A program made the translations under genes and the position numbers. The notes below the pieces were generated by a model. The model was not told the origin of the DNA. It was given only the letters and a program-made list of their open reading frames with translations, and searched no databases. DNA of 47,321 nt from positions 77,152 through 124,472 of the forward strand of contig JAJXZF010000017.1 in the NCBI GenBank assembly GCA_021780225.1, written 5' to 3'. This DNA is from Deltaproteobacteria bacterium (lineage in GTDB: Bacteria; Desulfobacterota; Binatia; Binatales; Binataceae). Positions within the stretch are counted from its first letter, which is position 1, and each line of letters starts with the position of its first letter. Of this stretch, positions 7,096-15,506 are shown one piece after another.

Positions 7096-7827
7096 ATGGC
7101 GTCGATGGAAACCGAAGTAACCGAAATCGCGGATCGCATTTACCGTCTGGCGACCTTCGTTCCGGGCGTCGCCGGCGTGGGGCTTGGCTTCAATCAATTC
7201 CTGATCGACGCCGACGAGCCGGCGCTTTTTCATTGCGGACCGCGCGGCCTGTTTGGAACGGTCTCAGCCGCCGCGGCGCACGTCATGGATATCAAAAAGC
7301 TGCGATGGATAATGTTCAGCCATGTCGAGTCCGACGAATGCGGCGCGCTCGACGAATGGATGTCCGCGGCGCCGAACGCGATCGCCGCGCACGGGCGCGT
7401 CGGATGCAACATCTGGCTCAATGACATGGCGGCGCGCGCGCCGCGCGCGCTGGCGGACAACGAAGTCGTCGAACTCGGCGGCAAGCGCGTGCGCCGGCTC
7501 GACACCGCGCATCTGCCGCATTGCTGGGACGCCGGGCTGATTTTCGAGGAGACCACCGCGACGCTGTTCACCAGCGATTTGTTCACGCAAGTGGGCGAAC
7601 GGCCCGCGCTGGGCAGCGGCGAGATCGTCGCCGACGCGCTCAAGGTCGAGCGGATGCTGCCGTTCACCAGCCTGACGCCGACGGCCGCGACCAACGTCCG
7701 GCGGCTCGCGGCGCTCAAGCCAAAGACGCTCGCGATCATGCATGGCTCGTCTTTCGCCGGAGACGGGGCGGCTTTGCTTGAAGCGCTCGCCGCGGATTAC
7801 GACGCGCGCCTCCGCGAATCCGTGTAG
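7096..7827 (+). CDS. ODP/flavodiiron-type metallo-beta-lactamase-fold protein
   Basis: A 243-residue stand-alone metallo-beta-lactamase domain with the di-iron version of the motif: HVESDE (H76, E78, D80) replaces the zinc HxHxDH, and further ligands are visible as H142 (LPHCWD), D161 (TSDLF) and H216 (MHGSS). This set matches the H-E-D-H-D-H ligands of flavodiiron oxygen/NO reductases and of the oxygen-binding di-iron protein (ODP) family. There is no flavodoxin domain, so it is a sensor- or binding-type protein, or a reductase using a separate electron donor. The start at 7096 has GGAGGG seven bases upstream. A role in oxygen or nitric oxide binding is inferred from the ligands only. Confidence 0.85.
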   Translation: MASMETEVTEIADRIYRLATFVPGVAGVGLGFNQFLIDADEPALFHCGPRGLFGTVSAAAAHVMDIKKLRWIMFSHVESDECGALDEWMSAAPNAIAAHGRVGCNIWLNDMAARAPRALADNEVVELGGKRVRRLDTAHLPHCWDAGLIFEETTATLFTSDLFTQVGERPALGSGEIVADALKVERMLPFTSLTPTAATNVRRLAALKPKTLAIMHGSSFAGDGAALLEALAADYDARLRESV

Positions 7828-7867
7828 CGGGGATTCCGCGGCGCGAAAATTTATCGGCAGGCGATGG

Positions 7868-8641
7868 TCAGCCGGCGATCAGGCGGCCCCACCACGTGAT
7901 CGCGATTCCGGCGAACAGCGCGACCATCGGCCATAGCGGATGCGGCAGCGAGTCGGCGTCGTTGAAGCGCCGGATTTGCGGCAAGACGTCCGAGGTTGCG
8001 ACCGCAAGGAAAGTTCCGGCTGACAGCGCAATCGACGCGCCAATCACGAGATCGTTCGCGTGACGCAGAAATACCCACGTGATCAGCGCGCCGATCGGCG
8101 TCGAGCAGGCGAAAACCAGCATCGCGATCGCGATCGACCGGCGCTCCCAGCGGTCGAGCAGCAACAGGCTGGTCAATGCGAACGAATCGGGAATTTTGTG
8201 GAAGATGATCGCGAGCAGCACCACGCCGCCAAGCTCCGGCCGCTGATAGCTGGAGCTGAGCGCAAGTCCGTCGAGCAGGCTGTGGAACGACAGGCCGAGA
8301 TAGGCGGTCAAGCCGAGATGAATGTGATGGGCGTGGCCGTGCTCTCCCGCGTGTTCCGGATAAGGATGGACCAGCACGAAGCGCTCGAGCAGAAAGATCG
8401 TCAGAAAGCCCGCGATCAGCGGCCATCCGAGCGCGGCGCCGAGGATCGGCGCGCTTTCGGGAATCATGTCGAAAAAAGTCGCGCCGAGCAGCACGCCGCC
8501 GGAGAAGCTCACCGGAATCAGCAGGCTGCGCCGCGACCAGTCGCCGATCAACGGCGTCAGGCCGCCGGCCAGCGATGTAACGATAATGACGAGGAGGTAG
8601 AAGAGGAAACCGGCGTTCATTTGGCGAAACTTCGCTAGCAT
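7868..8641 (-). CDS. ZIP-family divalent metal transporter
   Basis: About 257 residues with the helix plan of ZIP transporters, which carry zinc, iron or manganese into the cytoplasm. A histidine-rich loop follows helix 3 (HPYPEHAGEHGHAHHIH). Metal-site helices are recognisable by FHSLLDGLAL (in place of the usual H-N-x-P-E/D-G) and by FHKIPDSFAL. The frame is open further upstream to 8803, but that extension is low-complexity and not family-like. ATG 8641 (MLAKFRQ) or ATG 8620 (MNAGFLF) is the likely start and neither has a strong ribosome site. It is convergent with the ODP-type gene and divergent from guaB. Confidence 0.87.
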   Translation of the reverse strand: MLAKFRQMNAGFLFYLLVIIVTSLAGGLTPLIGDWSRRSLLIPVSFSGGVLLGATFFDMIPESAPILGAALGWPLIAGFLTIFLLERFVLVHPYPEHAGEHGHAHHIHLGLTAYLGLSFHSLLDGLALSSSYQRPELGGVVLLAIIFHKIPDSFALTSLLLLDRWERRSIAIAMLVFACSTPIGALITWVFLRHANDLVIGASIALSAGTFLAVATSDVLPQIRRFNDADSLPHPLWPMVALFAGIAITWWGRLIAG

Positions 8642-8804
8642 AGCGGATACGCCGGGACAAAGCGCTACGGCGAAATCAAAACGCGATCGCACGCTCCCCG
8701 CCGATCGCGAAAGCTGCGAATAATTGCGCCCGCCGGAGCCATTTGTTATTCTCAGCCATGGCGATGCCGGATCCATTTCCGGATTACATTTCAGTCTCTT
8801 CAAC

Positions 8805-8829
8805 AGGCCCGCGGGAAAACTGCGGGCTT
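8805..8829 (+). promoter_or_regulatory. Terminator-like hairpin in the guaB leader
   Basis: GCCCGC (8807-8812) pairs with GCGGGC (8822-8827), extended by two weaker pairs, across a nine-base loop, and is followed by TTTGTCG. It lies just upstream of the guaB ribosome site (AGGTG at 8839-8843), where a transcription attenuator would sit. No alternative antiterminator pairing was worked out. Confidence 0.35.
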
Positions 8830-8850
8830 TGTCGTATCAGGTGATTGGCC

Positions 8851-10308
8851 ATGGCGCATCAGGAGCTTCGCGAAGGACTCACGTTTGAAGACGTGCTCTT
8901 GCTGCCGCGGTTCTCCGACCTGCTGCCTTCGAACTGCGACGTCTCGACCGTGCTGAGCAAACGTATTCGTTTGAGAATTCCGCTGGTTTCCAGCCCGATG
9001 GATACGGTCACCGAATCGCGCACCGCGATCGCGATCGCGCAGCTTGGCGGTCTCGGCTTTATCCATCGCAATCTTTCGATCGAGCGGCAGGCGGCCGAAG
9101 TCGCCGCGGTCAAAAAATACGAAAGCGGCATGATCGCGGATCCCGTGACGGTCCATCCGGAGCAGCCCATCGGCGATGCGCTCGCGATCATGGAGCGCCA
9201 CGGCATCTCCGGATTGCCGGTCGTCGCCGACGGCCGTCTGGTCGGAATCCTGACGAATCGCGATCTGCGCTTCGAGCGCCGTCCCGACCGCCTCGTATCC
9301 GAAGTGATGACGCGCAAGGTGATCACCGCCCGGCTCGGAATCAGCGTTGACGCCGCCAAGGAAATCCTGCAGGCCCATCGGATCGAAAAGCTGCCGCTCG
9401 TTGACGAGCACGATCGGTTGTGCGGCCTGATTACCGTAAAGGACATGGACAAAGCGACGCGCCATCCATACTCCAGCAAGGACGCGAGGGGCCGCTTGCG
9501 GGTCGGCGCGGCGATTGGCGTCGGTCCCGACCGCGCGGAGCGCGCGGCGGCGCTCAAGCGCGCCGGCGCCGACGCGCTGGTGATCGACACGGCCCACGGC
9601 CATTCCCAAAACGTTATCGATGCGGTGCGCGAGACCAAGCGCGAATGTCCGGAGCTTGACGTTATCGCCGGGAGCGTCGCCACCACCGAGGGCGCCAAGG
9701 CGTTGGTCGATGCGGGCGCGGACGCGCTCAGGGTCGGGATGGGGCCCGGCTCGATCTGCACCACCCGCGTGGTCTCGGGCGTCGGCGTGCCGCAAATCAC
9801 CGCGATCATGGATTGCGTCGCCGTCGGCGAGCCGGTCGGCGTGCCGATTATCGCCGACGGCGGAATCCGCTTTTCCGGCGATATCACCAAGGCGCTGGCG
9901 GCCGGCGCCGCGACCGTGATGATCGGTTCGCTGTTCGCGGGCGCCGAGGAAAGTCCCGGCGAGACGATTCTCTACCAGGGCCGCACTTACAAGTTGTATC
10001 GCGGGATGGGCTCGCTCGGCGCGATGAGCGAACGGGTCCGCGATCGTTATGGTCAGCATGATATCGCCGACAGCGGCAAGCTGGTGCCCGAAGGCATCGA
10101 GGGCCGCGTGCCGCATCGCGGGGCGCTCGCCTCGAATATCGAGCAACTGGTCGGCGGCCTGCAGGCCGGGATGGGCTATGTCGGCGCGGCGAATCTCGCC
10201 GAATTGCGCCGGCGCGCGCGCTTTATCCGCGTCAGCGACGCCGGCCAGCGCGAGAGCCACGTTCACGACGTCTTTATCACCAAAGAGGCGCCGAACTATC
10301 GCCAATAA
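8851..10308 (+). CDS. guaB: Inosine-5'-monophosphate dehydrogenase
   Basis: A 485-residue IMPDH, which oxidises IMP to XMP with NAD+, the committed step of guanine nucleotide synthesis. The N-terminal [13 protein letters not shown], the two CBS domains inserted at about residues 94-148 and 154-203, the catalytic loop GPGSICTTR with Cys303, and the flap [10 protein letters not shown] are all present. ATG 8851 is preferred over the upstream TTG 8845 because AGGTG at 8839-8843 is seven bases before it. The usual partner guaA is not adjacent; ddl follows 105 bases downstream. The leader carries a terminator-like hairpin. The assignment is secure. Confidence 0.97.
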   Translation: MAHQELREGLTFEDVLLLPRFSDLLPSNCDVSTVLSKRIRLRIPLVSSPMDTVTESRTAIAIAQLGGLGFIHRNLSIERQAAEVAAVKKYESGMIADPVTVHPEQPIGDALAIMERHGISGLPVVADGRLVGILTNRDLRFERRPDRLVSEVMTRKVITARLGISVDAAKEILQAHRIEKLPLVDEHDRLCGLITVKDMDKATRHPYSSKDARGRLRVGAAIGVGPDRAERAAALKRAGADALVIDTAHGHSQNVIDAVRETKRECPELDVIAGSVATTEGAKALVDAGADALRVGMGPGSICTTRVVSGVGVPQITAIMDCVAVGEPVGVPIIADGGIRFSGDITKALAAGAATVMIGSLFAGAEESPGETILYQGRTYKLYRGMGSLGAMSERVRDRYGQHDIADSGKLVPEGIEGRVPHRGALASNIEQLVGGLQAGMGYVGAANLAELRRRARFIRVSDAGQRESHVHDVFITKEAPNYRQ

Positions 10309-10413
10309 CCGCGCCGCCGCTCGAACCGCGCCGGCGGCCGTGGCAAAATCTTCGCGATTCGTTATCGCACGCGCGCGAACAGGCGGACGCGGCGGGGAAG
10401 GCGGCGGAAGGCG

Positions 10414-11568
10414 ATGAGGCGCAGCGGCAAAATCCGCGTCGGAGTGCTGTTCGGCGGCCGGTCCGGCGAACATCAGATTTCGCTGCGATCGGCGCTTACC
10501 GTGATCGGCGCGATGGATCCGAAACGGTACGAGGTCGTGCCGATCGGAATCGCGCGCGACGGCCGCTGGTATCTGCGCGAGAATGCCGTCGCGACGCTGC
10601 GCGCCGCCGCGCCGAAACTGCGTGCGCTCGGCCGCGGCGGCGACCCGGTCGCGCTGCTTCCCGAACCGCGCCGCGGAGAACTGGTGGTCTTCGCCGGCGG
10701 CAAAGCGCGCGCCGCGGGCCGGCTCGACGTCATTTTTCCCGTTCTTCACGGCACTTACGGCGAGGATGGAACGATCCAGGGCCTGCTCGATTTGGCGGGC
10801 GTTCCCTACGTCGGCGCGGGCGTGCTCGGCTCGGCGCTCGGGATGGACAAGGACGCGCAAAAGCGGCTGCTGCGCGCGTCGGGCGTGCCGGTGGTGCGCC
10901 ATTTCGCGATCACCGGCGCCGAATTGCACGACAATCCCGAATGCGCGCGCCGCCGCGCCAAAGAACTCGGCTATCCGGTTTTCGTCAAACCGAACGCGCT
11001 GGGCTCCTCGATCGGCATCAGCCGGGTGGCCAGCGCGCGCGGGCTCTCCGACGCGATCGCCGAGGCGCTGCGCTACGACCGCAAGCTTCTGCTGGAAGAA
11101 TCCTGCGCCGGACGCGAATTCGAGTGCGCCGTGCTCGGCAACGATCGGCCCGCCGCTTCGGTACCGGGCGAGGTCGTCGTCACCGGCCACGATTTCTACA
11201 GCTACGAATCGAAATACGTCGATCCGAAGGGCGCGACGACCAAAATTCCCGCCGCTTTGCCGGCGCGGATCGCGGATCGGATACGTGAAATTTCGGTCGC
11301 CGCCTTCGCCGCGCTCGGCTTGCGCGGAATGGCGCGCGTCGATTTTCTCGGCCGCCCGGACCTTTCGGAACTTTTCGTCAACGAGGTCAACACGATTCCC
11401 GGCTTCACCGCGATCAGCATGTACCCGAAACTTTGGGAAGCCAGCGGAATTCCGCTGCCGAAATTGATCGATCGCCTGATCGATTTGGCGCGCGAAGATT
11501 TCCGCGAACGTGCGCGGCTCGAATTCCTCTATCAGCCGCCACTCGCCAAAGCTCGGGGCGCGCGATGA
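10414..11568 (+). CDS. ddl: D-alanine--D-alanine ligase
   Basis: A 384-residue ATP-grasp enzyme joining two D-alanines for the peptidoglycan stem peptide in the cytoplasm. Visible are the N-terminal VLFGGRSGEHQISLRSA, the HGTYGEDGTIQGLLDLAG substrate loop near residue 112, KPNALGSSIGISR in the ATP-grasp domain, and the C-terminal metal-binding and omega-loop region NEVNTIPGFTAISMYPKLW. It overlaps the next gene by four bases (ATGA at 11565-11568), so ddl and rdgB are translationally coupled. It is encoded away from any mur cluster in this window. Confidence 0.96.
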   Translation: MRRSGKIRVGVLFGGRSGEHQISLRSALTVIGAMDPKRYEVVPIGIARDGRWYLRENAVATLRAAAPKLRALGRGGDPVALLPEPRRGELVVFAGGKARAAGRLDVIFPVLHGTYGEDGTIQGLLDLAGVPYVGAGVLGSALGMDKDAQKRLLRASGVPVVRHFAITGAELHDNPECARRRAKELGYPVFVKPNALGSSIGISRVASARGLSDAIAEALRYDRKLLLEESCAGREFECAVLGNDRPAASVPGEVVVTGHDFYSYESKYVDPKGATTKIPAALPARIADRIREISVAAFAALGLRGMARVDFLGRPDLSELFVNEVNTIPGFTAISMYPKLWEASGIPLPKLIDRLIDLAREDFRERARLEFLYQPPLAKARGAR

Positions 11569-12188
11569 ATCGGCTGCTGATCGCGACCACCAATCCGGCC
11601 AAGCTCGCCGAATACCGGCTGCTGCTGCGCGGCTACGGCCTGGAGGTTTTGTCGCTGGCCGAGTTCGCGATCGAAGCGGAAGCGCCTGAGGACGCCGCAA
11701 GCTTCGCCGAGAATGCGCGGCTGAAGGCGCGCTTTTATTTCGCGCGCGCCCATGTGGCGACGCTCGCCGACGACGGCGGCCTCGAAGTGGACGCGCTGGG
11801 CGGCGCGCCCGGCGTCCGGTCGCATCGATGGCTTGGCGAGGACGCCGACGATCGCCGTCTCGCCGACGAGATTATCCGCCGGATGCGCGGCGTCGAGCCG
11901 TCGCGCCGCCGCGCGCGCCTGCGCGCCGCCGCGGCGCTGATCTTTTCCGATGGCGGCGCGGTGCGCGAACGCGGCGGCGAGGCCGCCCTTGAAGGCGTAA
12001 TCGCGGATCGCCGCTACGAGCAGGTGCGGCCTGGCTTTCCCTATCGGGCGGTTTTGTTTCTGCCCGGGCGCGGATGCTATCTCGGCGAACTCGGCGAGGA
12101 AGAGGAGGCGCGCATCAGCCAGCGCCGCGCGCTGGTTCATCAGCTTGACGCCGATTTGCGCCGGCTGGCGGCGGCTCGTCCCGAATGA
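11565..12188 (+). CDS. rdgB: RdgB/HAM1 non-canonical purine NTP pyrophosphatase
   Basis: A 207-residue house-cleaning enzyme that hydrolyses ITP, dITP and XTP to monophosphates, keeping inosine and xanthosine out of nucleic acids. The N-terminal LLIATTNPAKLAEY (the S/T-x-N-x-x-K nucleotide loop), FAENARLKARFY, LADDGGLEVDALGG and GAPGVRSHRW are the family blocks. A C-terminal HQL-type segment replaces the common SHR-x-A-LxK block and the tail is slightly divergent. The start is the ATG overlapping the ddl stop (ATGA). With guaB upstream this is a purine-linked stretch. Confidence 0.92.
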   Translation: MNRLLIATTNPAKLAEYRLLLRGYGLEVLSLAEFAIEAEAPEDAASFAENARLKARFYFARAHVATLADDGGLEVDALGGAPGVRSHRWLGEDADDRRLADEIIRRMRGVEPSRRRARLRAAAALIFSDGGAVRERGGEAALEGVIADRRYEQVRPGFPYRAVLFLPGRGCYLGELGEEEEARISQRRALVHQLDADLRRLAAARPE

Positions 12189-12354
12189 TTCGCGTCCGTC
12201 CGCGGCGCATTCGGAATTCGGCCGCCGCGTTCGCGGCTACCATACCGGCGCGATGCAAAGTACTATCCGAATCGCGCGGACGACGCTGGACTTCAAATCG
12301 TTCGGCGGCGCAATCGTCATCTTCACGGGCATCCGCCGCTGGTCCGCTCGGTCA

Positions 12355-13872
12355 ATGTATCATCTGACGCCGCTGCAAATCGTTCTCGGTTTTTCGCTGC
12401 TCGGTCCCGACGAGCGCATCATGGTCGATGCGGTTCTGGTCGCGGCCTTCGTCTTGGGGGCCGTGCTGATTCGCCAACAGCGCGAATCGTTTCCGATTAC
12501 CGGCCTGCTGATGTGCGCAGCGGGTTTCGCTTTCGACTTGCTCGCGACGCCCGCCGCCGCCGTCGCGATGGGCTGGGCGCCATGGGCGGGCGGCGTCGCG
12601 GTCGTGCTGGCGAGTTGGGGCTTTATCCATGTGGTGCTGGCCTCGGTCGACTCCATCGCGCATCGCACGCGCGCCCACTTCTCGACCATCTTCAAAGACC
12701 TGCTGATGATCACGCTCTGGGGCGTGATTCTGCTGCTCGTGCTGCGCCAGGATTTCCACTTCGACCTGACGCCGCTGCTGGCCTCGACCGCGATCGTCGC
12801 CGCGGTAATCGGCTTCGCGCTGCAGGAAAGCCTTGGCAATATTTTCAGCGGTTTGACCTTGCAGCTAAGCAAGCCGTTCGACCCCGGCGATTGGGTGAAA
12901 TCCGGCAATTTCGTCGGCCGGGTGCAGGGTATCGGCTGGCGCTCCACCTCGCTGATCACGCGCGCCAACGAGGTTCTGGAAATTCCCAATTCGATGTTGG
13001 CGAAGGACGCGCTGGTCAACTACTCGGCCGGCCGCGTCGGTAGCGAGATTATGATCGGTTTGAGCTACGCCGCGCCGCCCAATTACGTTCATTCCGTGAT
13101 TTGCGAGGCCCTGGGCAACGTGTCCGGCGTGCTCGCGAGCCCGCCGCCCGAGGTCTTCACCTGGGATTACGCCGACTCGGCGATTCGCTACCGGGTGCGC
13201 TACTGGCTCGGCGATTACGCCGACGCCGAGCGCGTCCATGACGCCGTCGCGACCTCGTTATGGTACGTGCTGCGCCGCAAGGGAATCGAAATTCCCTATC
13301 CGCAAATGACGCTGTCGCGCGCGGCCCGGGCGGCCGGAGGCGCGGGCGAAGCCTTCGAGCGGGAGTTGATGAATGAATTGCGCCTGGTCGATTTTCTGCG
13401 CGGCCTGCGCGACGAGGAGCTGCGTTTGCTCCTTCCCGGCGTTTTGGTGCTGAAATTCGGGGCGGGCGAATCGATCGTCCGCGAGGGCGACGAGGGCGGC
13501 TCGCTGTTCATCATCCGCTCCGGCGTCGTCGAAGTGCTCGCGGCGGCGGCGGACAACCGCCCCGTGCATATCCGCGATCTGGCGCGGCCCGCGTTTTTCG
13601 GCGAGATGGCGCTGATGACGGGCGAGCGGCGCAACGCCACGGTCCGCGCCCGCACCGACGCCGAACTGATCGAGCTGGGCCGCGACGCCTTCAGCGAACT
13701 CTTCAAGAACCATCCGGAAACCGCGTCGCAGATGGGCGAAGTGATCGCGCTCAGGATGTCCGAACGGCGGGAGCTGCTGGCCGCCGCGCCGCATTCCGAC
13801 GGCGACCGCACACGCGCCAACTGGCTGCTCAGCAAGATGCGCGCGGTTTTCAATCTGGCTCCGCCTCGCTAG
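12355..13872 (+). CDS. MscS-family mechanosensitive channel with C-terminal cyclic-nucleotide-binding domain
   Basis: About 505 residues from ATG 12355 (573 from ATG 12253 region upstream is possible; neither start has a clear ribosome site). Four hydrophobic helices are followed by the MscS pore helix and beta domain: TAIVAAVIGFALQESLGNIFSGL (split here as TAIVAAVIGFALQES then LGNIFSGL, residues 145-167), KPFDPGDWVK and the IPNS strand near 210. The C-terminal 110 residues form a cNMP-binding domain: GESIVREGDEGGSLFII and a phosphate-binding cassette FFGEMALMTGERRNATV with its glutamate and arginine. The combination makes an ion channel whose gating should respond to membrane tension and cAMP or cGMP. 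The CHASE2 cyclase at 15.5-17.7 kb could be a source of the ligand. Confidence 0.9.
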   Translation: MYHLTPLQIVLGFSLLGPDERIMVDAVLVAAFVLGAVLIRQQRESFPITGLLMCAAGFAFDLLATPAAAVAMGWAPWAGGVAVVLASWGFIHVVLASVDSIAHRTRAHFSTIFKDLLMITLWGVILLLVLRQDFHFDLTPLLASTAIVAAVIGFALQESLGNIFSGLTLQLSKPFDPGDWVKSGNFVGRVQGIGWRSTSLITRANEVLEIPNSMLAKDALVNYSAGRVGSEIMIGLSYAAPPNYVHSVICEALGNVSGVLASPPPEVFTWDYADSAIRYRVRYWLGDYADAERVHDAVATSLWYVLRRKGIEIPYPQMTLSRAARAAGGAGEAFERELMNELRLVDFLRGLRDEELRLLLPGVLVLKFGAGESIVREGDEGGSLFIIRSGVVEVLAAAADNRPVHIRDLARPAFFGEMALMTGERRNATVRARTDAELIELGRDAFSELFKNHPETASQMGEVIALRMSERRELLAAAPHSDGDRTRANWLLSKMRAVFNLAPPR

Positions 13873-13957
13873 CGCCGCGCCGTTACCGCGCCCGGCGCGA
13901 ATCAGGTTATTCTCCGATCGGCGCGGGCGCGCCCGTCCGCACCGGGGAGAGACCGGC

Positions 13958-14629
13958 ATGATCAACGTGATTTCATTCGTGCGCCGCAAGCCCGGCATGG
14001 CGCTCGACGCTTTTTCGGAATACTGGCGGACGATCCACGCCGACGCGGTGCGGCGCGTGCCGGAAATCCGCCGCTACGTGCAATCCCAGACCATCGCCTC
14101 CGGTTACGCCAAGGGCGAACCGCTTTTCGACGGCATCGCCGAAATCTGGTACGACGATACCGCCGCGATGCATCGCGCGGCGCATTCGCCCGAGGCCGCG
14201 GCCGCGCTCGCCGACGACGAAAATTTTCTCGACATGCGCCGCTTCGCCTCCATCGTCACCGACGAGGTGGTCCAGAAAAACGGCGCCGCCACGCCCGCGA
14301 TGAGGAAAATCGTCGAAGTGGTGACGCGCAAGCCCGGCATGGATCCCGCCGCGTTCCATCGTTATTGGAGCGAAACGCACGGTCCGTTGGCGGCGAAAAT
14401 TCCGCAGTTGCGCCGCTACGTGCAGTGCCACGTCAGGCCGTCGGCCTATCGCGACGGCCGTGCGCCCATCTATGACGGCGTCGCCGAAACGTGGTTCGAC
14501 GACACCGGCGCGATGCGCGCTTCGGCGCGCACGGCGGAGTACGCGGCGAAGCGCGCGGACGAACCGAATTTTATTGACGGTTCGCGCCTCGCGTTCATCA
14601 TCACCGGCGAGCGCGTGATGATCGGTTAG
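13958..14629 (+). CDS. Tandem EthD-domain protein
   Basis: A 223-residue protein built from two copies of a ferredoxin-like EthD/Dabb-type domain (about residues 1-105 and 112-215). Each copy starts with a strand and the K-PGM-x-x-x-F-x-x-Y-W motif (RKPGMALDAFSEYW and RKPGMDPAAFHRYW), continues with RRYVQ and DGIAE-x-WYDD / DGVAE-x-WFDD, and ends with an FI/SIVTDE or FIITGE strand. EthD proteins accompany oxidative degradation systems or act as small dimeric enzymes; the fused pair would form an intramolecular dimer. A GGGGAGAG ribosome site lies near 13942-13949. No catabolic partner is adjacent, so no reaction is proposed. Confidence 0.85.
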   Translation: MINVISFVRRKPGMALDAFSEYWRTIHADAVRRVPEIRRYVQSQTIASGYAKGEPLFDGIAEIWYDDTAAMHRAAHSPEAAAALADDENFLDMRRFASIVTDEVVQKNGAATPAMRKIVEVVTRKPGMDPAAFHRYWSETHGPLAAKIPQLRRYVQCHVRPSAYRDGRAPIYDGVAETWFDDTGAMRASARTAEYAAKRADEPNFIDGSRLAFIITGERVMIG

Positions 14630-14699
14630 TCCGCCGCCGCGTCGCCGACCGTCGAGCCGACACGTCAAGGCGCTAGAATTTAAAATGGGAGGGAGAGGC

Positions 14700-14879
14700 C
14701 TAATACCCGTGCTTTCTTAGATATGCGTCGATCTCGCCGGCCGATGGCGGCGGTGACGGCTTTAGATTGGTCGCAAACATCCGGACTGCTCGAGCTATAG
14801 CTTGTTTGTTTGGCCGGGGATTCTTTTTTTCTTGATTAGTCCGCACTTGGTCCAGCATTCGCTCATGTGACGGGAGCAT
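14700..14879 (-). CDS. 59-residue hypothetical protein
   Basis: An ATG at 14879 begins 13 bases after the stop of the 176-residue membrane protein and runs to TAG at 14702-14700. The product is hydrophilic and charged with a plausible amphipathic helix (NKQAIARAVRMF) followed by a proline-rich turn (KPSPPPSAGEI) and a compact end (DAYLRKHGY). Codon use includes AAA, ATA and CTA, which are rare elsewhere in the window but shared with the gene upstream, supporting one two-gene unit. There is no obvious ribosome site, so coupling to the upstream gene is assumed. No family was recognised. It could be an antitoxin-like or regulatory small protein, but nothing in the sequence shows this. Confidence 0.5.
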   Translation of the reverse strand: MLPSHERMLDQVRTNQEKKNPRPNKQAIARAVRMFATNLKPSPPPSAGEIDAYLRKHGY

Positions 14880-14892
14880 GCGATCGCCGACG

Positions 14893-15423
14893 TCAGGATT
14901 TCACGGGCTCTTTTAGCCCAGCCAAGATTTTCGCAGCGAGTTTAAAGTCGCCAACAATTTCCGGTAAATATTTCTCCGCCCAAAAGTTTGCACCTTTTTC
15001 AATCGCTTCGTGAATGCGCCTTTCGACCTGCTGGCGCTGATCGTCTGGAAAATTGTCCGGCAAAAGGCCCCGAAGCTCATTTTCAATCGCGTCGTCCCGG
15101 TCCCTCAACATCTCCAAATAGTTCATAGCAACCATCCTTTGCCAAGTGCGTAGACCCTGGAACGTCCTCAAAAGCGCAGCGATACTACCATATATTAACG
15201 TGAATCTTAAGGTTACACCTAAAGCAAACCAGGCGCCGTCGTGCTCGACCCCTGCCGTCGGCGGTGGCCAATTACCCGTCAAAAATTGGAAGAAAAATTC
15301 AAAAGTGCCAGCGGCCGATGTCGATAAGTAGTTCTCCAAAACATATGTTGACGGAAATATGGCGAATGGGAGCATGAAAAGCACCCACGAGATGATTCTG
15401 CGCGCTCGCGATTTCGTTGACAT
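14893..15423 (-). CDS. 176-residue membrane protein of unknown family
   Basis: From ATG 15423 (MSTKSRARR) to TGA at 14895-14893. A basic N-terminus is followed by a first membrane helix (IISWVLFMLPFAIFPS), a short external segment rich in proline and glycine, a second helix around GVTLRFTLIYGSIAALL, then about 90 cytoplasmic residues that are strongly charged and helical (LEMLRDRDDAIENELRGLLP, VERRIHEAIEKGANFW). The gene is visibly AT-richer than its neighbours: bases 15181-15240 contain 25 G+C of 60, against 45 of 60 at 16261-16320 in the cyclase. It lies downstream of the FecR and cyclase genes and upstream of a 59-residue gene, all on the minus strand. Function unknown; the composition suggests later acquisition. 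Confidence 0.7.
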   Translation of the reverse strand: MSTKSRARRIISWVLFMLPFAIFPSTYVLENYLSTSAAGTFEFFFQFLTGNWPPPTAGVEHDGAWFALGVTLRFTLIYGSIAALLRTFQGLRTWQRMVAMNYLEMLRDRDDAIENELRGLLPDNFPDDQRQQVERRIHEAIEKGANFWAEKYLPEIVGDFKLAAKILAGLKEPVKS

Positions 15424-15506
15424 TTCCCACCGAATTTCGTCGATTAGCCTATTTCCAGCGGCGAAACAATGCGAATGCCAGGTTTGTAGAAAATCCGTCG
15501 GCGGCG

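Noticed and set aside
9025-9050. Frequent GCGATCGC octamers resembling cyanobacterial HIP1
   Set aside because: They fall in Ala-Ile-Ala runs and follow from the preferred GCG and ATC codons; no intergenic enrichment was seen.
8800-11700. A 966-codon open frame on the minus strand opposite guaB and ddl
   Set aside because: It is the third-position shadow of two certain genes in high-GC sequence: its composition is rich in Arg/Ala/Asp/His, it has no recognisable domain, and guaB and ddl are unmistakable on the plus strand.
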